Below, in pieces: positions 60,437-64,000 of a DNA stretch of 64,000 nt. The stretch is from positions 2,976,001 to 3,040,000 of the forward strand of contig NZ_JAPEMC010000001.1 of the NCBI RefSeq assembly GCF_026343115.1. The letters are read 5' to 3'. The notes beneath the pieces were generated by a model. That model had not been told where the DNA came from. It did no database searches and saw only the letters and a list, made by a program, of their open reading frames with translations. The stretch's first letter is position 1. Every line of letters starts with the position of its first letter. The stretch comes from Streptomyces sp. NBC_00102 (GTDB taxonomy: Bacteria > Actinomycetota > Actinomycetes > Streptomycetales > Streptomycetaceae). The position numbers were made by a program, and so were the translations under genes.

Positions 60437-61717
60437 TCAGGTGAGGCCGAGACCGGGCTCCCCGAAGTCCGGCATGGGAAGGCGCGGAGCCACGGAGGGG
60501 CGCGGGGGCGTGACGGGGTCGTCGGGAGATGAGCCTCTTCTCCGGCGCGGCTGGTTCTGCCCCGAATGCAAGGAGACGGCGGAAGACATACCGACCGATT
60601 CCTCCGCCCTGAACCGCTCCAGTTTCACGGCGTCCTCCACGACGATGTGCGTGGCGGTGACGATGATTCCGATGTAGGACAGACCCTGCACCGCGGCGCC
60701 CACCGCGGAGGCGATGGTCTTCTTGTCCGGTTCGAGGACTTGGCTGACGCCGTACGTGACCGCTCCGGCCAGGTTCATGGCGCCGAACAGGATGCGACAC
60801 GCGCTGGGCAGGTCCATCCCTTGCCGGAGCCTGTGGCACCCCCGGATGATCTCGCCCAGCCCCACGGCGCCGTTCAGCGCGACCCCGCTCGCATAGACCT
60901 TGGTGCCCTTCTCCCCCATCGCGTTACCGATCGCCTGCACGATGAGCGGAACGGACTCGGGAATCACGTTGGCGGCCAGCTTGAGCAAGCGTTTCGTCGA
61001 CTCGTTCTCGCCCGCTTGAGTTCCCCCGCCTTCTTCGTCGCGCGCGGGTGCTCGCTGAACCGACGGTCCGGCGTGCACGGGCGCGGGCACCGCCCGCTCG
61101 CCGCCGACGCGCTCACCGGCGCCCGACGGCCGCGCAGGCACCTTCGCCAGGAGGTGGGCGTACGACTCCGCCTCGTTCTCGTGGCGGTCGCCCGGCGAGG
61201 AGACGCGCAGACCGGTGCCGTTGTCGGTGCCCGCGACCCGGCCGCACTGCTGCTGCCAGGTGTGGGTCAGTTCGTGCAGCAGGGTGTGTTCGTCCATGCC
61301 CTGCTCACCGGCGACGATGTGCCGGCCGGAGGTGTAGGCGCGGGCCCCGAGTTCGGTCGCCGAGCGAGGCGCCTCGGGGCCGCTGTGCACCCGTACGTCG
61401 CTGAGGTCCGTACCCAGGCCCTGTTCGGCCTTGGCGCGGATGCGCGGGTCCACGGGGGAGCCGGGTGTCCGCAGCACGTCGAGGACCGACGACCGCTGCA
61501 CCGGGATGCCGTGGTGGCATCCGACGCCGTGCTCGTGCTCCCCTGCCAGCGCCCGGGTCACCGCGGCATTGCCCGCCAGGCGCTGGAGGTTGAGCAGCGA
61601 CGCGGCGGTCGTGGCGGTCGTGGCGGTGAGTACGGTACCCGGCCCGGCGCGGTGGAGCTGCGGGCGCGGCGATGGGGTCCGAGCGGACTTCTCGGACGGT
61701 GTCTCGTACGAATGCAC
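60437..61717 (-). CDS. eCIS-core (DUF4157) protein with C-terminal membrane segments
   Basis: The 426-residue protein starts at GTG 61717, five bases after AGGGA. Residues about 30-80 contain TAASLLNLQRLAGNAAVTRAL and the QRSSVL motif seen ahead of DUF4157 domains. The core (about 88-180) has LGTDLSDVRVHSGPEAPRSATELGARAYTSGRHIV and the metal-protease-like DEHTLLHELTHTWQQ (HExxH). After a linker, about 240-380 holds four hydrophobic segments that could insert in a membrane. DUF4157 proteins are linked to extracellular contractile injection systems or to toxins. No sheath or tube gene lies in the window. Could be an orphan effector. Confidence 0.85.
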   Translation of the reverse strand: MHSYETPSEKSARTPSPRPQLHRAGPGTVLTATTATTAASLLNLQRLAGNAAVTRALAGEHEHGVGCHHGIPVQRSSVLDVLRTPGSPVDPRIRAKAEQGLGTDLSDVRVHSGPEAPRSATELGARAYTSGRHIVAGEQGMDEHTLLHELTHTWQQQCGRVAGTDNGTGLRVSSPGDRHENEAESYAHLLAKVPARPSGAGERVGGERAVPAPVHAGPSVQRAPARDEEGGGTQAGENESTKRLLKLAANVIPESVPLIVQAIGNAMGEKGTKVYASGVALNGAVGLGEIIRGCHRLRQGMDLPSACRILFGAMNLAGAVTYGVSQVLEPDKKTIASAVGAAVQGLSYIGIIVTATHIVVEDAVKLERFRAEESVGMSSAVSLHSGQNQPRRRRGSSPDDPVTPPRPSVAPRLPMPDFGEPGLGLT

Positions 61718-62090
61718 CAGGGTCCCTGACTCTCGTCTGGTCGCGGGCGACGGCACGTTCGGCCGTCGCTGTCCCGGGAGGGGAGGCGACGGCCGCGCGC
61801 CGGCACCGACCGGACCGTACGGACGAGCCGGGCGACCGCGCGGCACCACGCGTCCTGGGTCTCGCGCACCACCCCGCCCCGTGGAGAGCCACGCCGTGGC
61901 CACGTCGGCTCCGTGCCACCGGTTCGCTTCCGGTTCTCCACGGGTCGACGTTAGGGACGCCTGACGCCCCTGACGTGCGGCCTTTCATGCACCCCTGACG
62001 GGTCGGGCCGTTACGTTGACGCGCCCCTGACTCGCCCCCGACTCACCCCTGGGCGGTGAACCACGGCCCGGAGATTCGCAGCTCGGAGAA
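61718..62090. other. Upstream region of the eCIS-core gene with repeated GTCAGGGG
   Basis: On the minus strand GTCAGGGG occurs at 61974-61967, 61999-61992 and 62031-62024, with degenerate copies near 62042-62036 and 62050-62044. The spacings of 25 and 32 bases resemble a multi-site operator. CCCTAACG at 61958-61951 could be a -10 element. The part 61718-61940 is an open GC-rich frame that could extend the protein N-terminally but has no ribosome site. Confidence 0.45.
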
Positions 62091-62522
62091 TCAAAGCTGG
62101 TCGGGCAGGCCGAAGTCGTCGGGCATCCGGAGGAACAACTCCGCGCCCTCACAACGCGATCCGCGACCCTCGGCCCGCTCGGCGAACACATCCCCCTCGC
62201 CCCGGGGGCGTAAGTTCCACTCGCTCCAGAAGTCACCGTGCCGGAGGGTGAACCCGCACGCCTCGCCCCGGTGGAGCGCGGCAAGCGACCCGATGCAGCC
62301 GCCACCCTCGTCCCAGCGCCGGGCCTGCACCGCTTCACCGGGCGGGAGTTGCGCGACGAAGTCACGCACCTGCCTCTGGACCCAACGGATCGCTTCCAGA
62401 GGAGTGTCGGTGGTGTAGTGCGCCGCGTCCACGATCTGGTCGGCTTCGACCGTGCTGTAGGTGACCCGTTCGCAGCGGAAGAGATGCGGTGGGATCACGG
62501 ACGGCGGGAGCGAGTCGTGCAC
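62091..62522 (-). CDS. Small hypothetical protein, DUF6879-like or unknown
   Basis: A 143-residue acidic protein starting at GTG 62522, seven bases after GGAGG. It contains YSTVEADQIVDAAHYTTDTPLEAIRWVQRQVRDFVAQLPPGEAVQARRWDEGGGCIGSLAALHRGEACGFTLRHGDFWSEWNLR. There is no signal or membrane helix. I do not recognise the family firmly. It lies between the eCIS-core gene and the Xre/DUF397 pair on the same strand, but with gaps that suggest separate transcription. Confidence 0.6.
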   Translation of the reverse strand: MHDSLPPSVIPPHLFRCERVTYSTVEADQIVDAAHYTTDTPLEAIRWVQRQVRDFVAQLPPGEAVQARRWDEGGGCIGSLAALHRGEACGFTLRHGDFWSEWNLRPRGEGDVFAERAEGRGSRCEGAELFLRMPDDFGLPDQL

Positions 62523-62749
62523 GGGGTGGCCTCCAGTCGCGCGCAAAAGAGGTCGGCTCACACCTCACCCGGCCCGCTGAGCGCGGCAAGGGCAGCCTGA
62601 CACCTTCCCCTCAACTGACGGTTCACGTCGAGGAGAAGAGCAGCCGATGGCCGCACTCCGAGAAGCTAGCGCGCGGAGTGTCTGCACTTCAAGCAAATGA
62701 CGTCTAAAGGGTGAGGTTGACTCACCCCCGGACGTGGCGGCAACGAAAA
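62523..62749. other. Intergenic region before the small hypothetical gene
   Basis: AT content is higher than average around 62620-62720 (AGAAGAGCAGCC, CTAGCGCGC, CAAATGACG). It should contain the promoter of the downstream minus-strand gene. No reading frame with a good start is seen. Confidence 0.35.
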
Positions 62750-62783
62750 GGGCGGCTTCCACCTACTTGGGTAGAAACCGCCC
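62750..62783 (-). terminator. Rho-independent terminator after the DUF397 gene
   Basis: On the minus strand GGGCGGTTTCTACC pairs with GGTGGAAGCCGCCC (two G-U pairs), with a six-base loop and a TTTT run right after. It ends the Xre-DUF397 transcript. Confidence 0.85.
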
Positions 62784-62798
62784 CTGATCTGCGGATAC

Positions 62799-62993
62799 TC
62801 AGGTCAAGTCGTCGAACTCTCCATCCTTCACGCCCCCGAGGAACGCGCGAAGCTTGGCGGGCGTCGTCCGGACCACGACTTCCGGACTGTCACTCTCTCG
62901 CAGCCAGATCTCGCCCTGCACCCGGGCGAGTTCAAGGCAATCGGCACCCTCCGCGTTCGAGGATTTGGAGGATTTGCGCCATCGAATTTCCAT
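62799..62993 (-). CDS. DUF397-domain protein
   Basis: The 64-residue product shows the DUF397 pattern RWRKSSKSSNAEGADCLELARV...IWLRESDSPEVVVRTTPAKLRAFLGGVKDGEFD. Genes of this type follow WhiJ-like Xre regulators in Streptomyces and counteract or modulate them. The ATG at 62993 lies 14 bases after the Xre stop; GAAGG serves as its ribosome site about ten bases upstream. An in-frame GTG at 62996 or 63002 is possible. Confidence 0.88.
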   Translation of the reverse strand: MEIRWRKSSKSSNAEGADCLELARVQGEIWLRESDSPEVVVRTTPAKLRAFLGGVKDGEFDDLT

Positions 62994-63006
62994 CACACTC
63001 ACGCCT

Positions 63007-63858
63007 TCACACTTGATCTGCGATCTTGCGAATGAAGTCCCTCGAACTCTCCGGATCGAGCGCCTTCTCCTCGGTCCGATCGAGTGCAACTCGCCAGTTC
63101 TCGAGGTTCGCCTCAGCGTCGTCAAAGCCCGATCCCATCACCGTGTCCGTCTGGACCGTATCGAGCTGCCGGACTGACCCGTGAACGTAGTATGCCGAAC
63201 TGCTGGCATGCGGAAAGCCGCCCGCCGCGAAGGGGATGGCGCGGACGATGACGTTGTCGCGATCCGACGCCTTCAGCAGGTAGTCGATCTGCCCGCGTGC
63301 CACGGACGAGCCGCCGTAAGTCATCCGCAGAGCAGCCTCGTGAACGAGAAACGTACACATGGGCGGGTCGTCCCGGTCGAGGACATCCCGACGCCGAAGT
63401 CGGAACGACACCTGCCGCCGCTGTCGCGCCGGGCTCGGCGCCGGCACTGTCTCCGCAAACACCGCGCGCGCATAGTCCTCGGTCTGCAGCAGACCGGGCA
63501 TATACATGATCTGGACCGACCGGATAGCCACCGCATGGTGCTCAAGCTCGGCAAGGTCAAGGGCCGCAGCCGCCATGTTGCTCCGGTAGTCCTCCCACCA
63601 TCCGTGTGTGCGCTCGGCCGCCATGCCTGCCAGCGCCTCGATGTACGCAGGATCCGGGCAGCGGTAGGTGCCGACCCAGGTCCGCACACGCTCGGCACTC
63701 ACCCCGAAACGGCCGGACTCGACGTTGCTGATGGTGGTTCGATCCGTACCCAGCAGTTCCGCCGCTGCGGTGAGCGACATCCCGGTGCGCTCCCGAATGC
63801 GCCGCAGCTCCGTACCCAGCCGTCGCTGCCGGGACGTGGGCGCCTTCCTTGATGGCAT
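63007..63858 (-). CDS. WhiJ-like Xre regulator with DUF5753 domain
   Basis: The 283-residue regulator has an HTH at about 15-75 (ELRRIRERTGMSLTAAAELLGTDRTTISNVESGRFGVSAERVRTWV) and a DUF5753 domain (about 100-280) with MYMPGLLQTEDYARAVFAE and MTYGGSSVARGQIDYLL. Dozens of such paralogs exist per Streptomyces genome, paired with DUF397 genes; WhiJ itself affects development. GAAGGGG lies seven bases before ATG 63858. It forms an operon with the DUF397 gene. Confidence 0.92.
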   Translation of the reverse strand: MPSRKAPTSRQRRLGTELRRIRERTGMSLTAAAELLGTDRTTISNVESGRFGVSAERVRTWVGTYRCPDPAYIEALAGMAAERTHGWWEDYRSNMAAAALDLAELEHHAVAIRSVQIMYMPGLLQTEDYARAVFAETVPAPSPARQRRQVSFRLRRRDVLDRDDPPMCTFLVHEAALRMTYGGSSVARGQIDYLLKASDRDNVIVRAIPFAAGGFPHASSSAYYVHGSVRQLDTVQTDTVMGSGFDDAEANLENWRVALDRTEEKALDPESSRDFIRKIADQV

Positions 63859-64000
63859 CGGTTCCCCTTCTGTTGGATCCCAGTCTGGACCGTCAACGCG
63901 ACAGGACCCAACACGTCAACACAGTTACGTTTCACCGTACAACGCGTTAGACATGCGCTACGGTTCGATCGCTGACACGCCAAGCGTTCATTTCCGAAGT
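63859..64000. other. Upstream region of the Xre-DUF397 operon
   Basis: The sequence is AT-rich for the window and contains GTTACGTTTCACCGTACAAC (63924-63943), an imperfect inverted repeat that could be an operator. No gene start is visible before the window edge. Confidence 0.35.

Overview
The window is high-GC actinobacterial chromosome and almost certainly Streptomyces. Codon third positions are strongly G/C, GTG starts are frequent, and the markers carD, phoR/phoP/phoU, gpmA, mshA, rsiG, nur, sseA/sseC and glnR occur in the order I recall for the S. coelicolor arm around SCO4155-SCO4232. That synteny is from memory; I ran no search. I see no tRNA, rRNA or CRISPR.

Layout. 0-11.3 kb: the 5' end of carD, a lipoprotein, phoP-phoR facing phoU across a PHO box, a Cys-rich peptide, an MFS exporter, gpmA, a glycosyltransferase pair and a toxin-antitoxin-like pair. 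11.3-22.4 kb: a lipoprotein, a small IS-derived element, mshA, a methyltransferase, an NlpC/P60 hydrolase, a PP2C phosphatase, an HBHA-like protein and an Xre regulator with a palindrome over its promoter. 22.4-30.4 kb is accessory: a FAD monooxygenase/TetR pair, then a Tn7-like tnsA-tnsB-tnsC set whose tniQ is cut after about 34 codons by a complete 1.3-kb IS3-family element.

30.4-37.9 kb: resistance and modification genes, including two methyltransferases, a nucleotidyltransferase, and rifampicin monooxygenase (rox) with an exact rifamycin-associated element upstream, then HAD, MarR and a DHA2 exporter. 38-45.4 kb: acyltransferase, Eis-like acetyltransferase, asparaginase II, rsiG (anti-WhiG, with both c-di-GMP-binding motifs intact), dtd, ygfZ, nur and nitrobindin. 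45.4-48.4 kb: three overlapping genes for paralogous single-pass membrane proteins of unknown function. 48.4-54.6 kb: DsrE, DUF3099, the sseA-sseC sulfur operon behind a Cys-containing leader peptide, a DUF2993 protein, a Q/P-rich membrane protein, a MoaD/ThiS carrier and a hydrolase. 54.8-60.4 kb: glnR with a coupled upstream small ORF, LacI, an HtrA-like protease and a two-component pair. 60.4-64 kb: an eCIS-core (DUF4157) protein and a WhiJ-like Xre/DUF397 pair.

The genes cover phosphate (PhoRPU), nitrogen (GlnR), nickel (Nur), thiol (MshA, rhodanese) and developmental (RsiG, WhiJ-like) control, on which mobile and resistance DNA has been overlaid. The candidates most likely to be new are the glnR leader ORF, the three-paralog membrane operon, the eCIS-core protein with its upstream repeats, and the Tn7-like/IS3 nested insertion.
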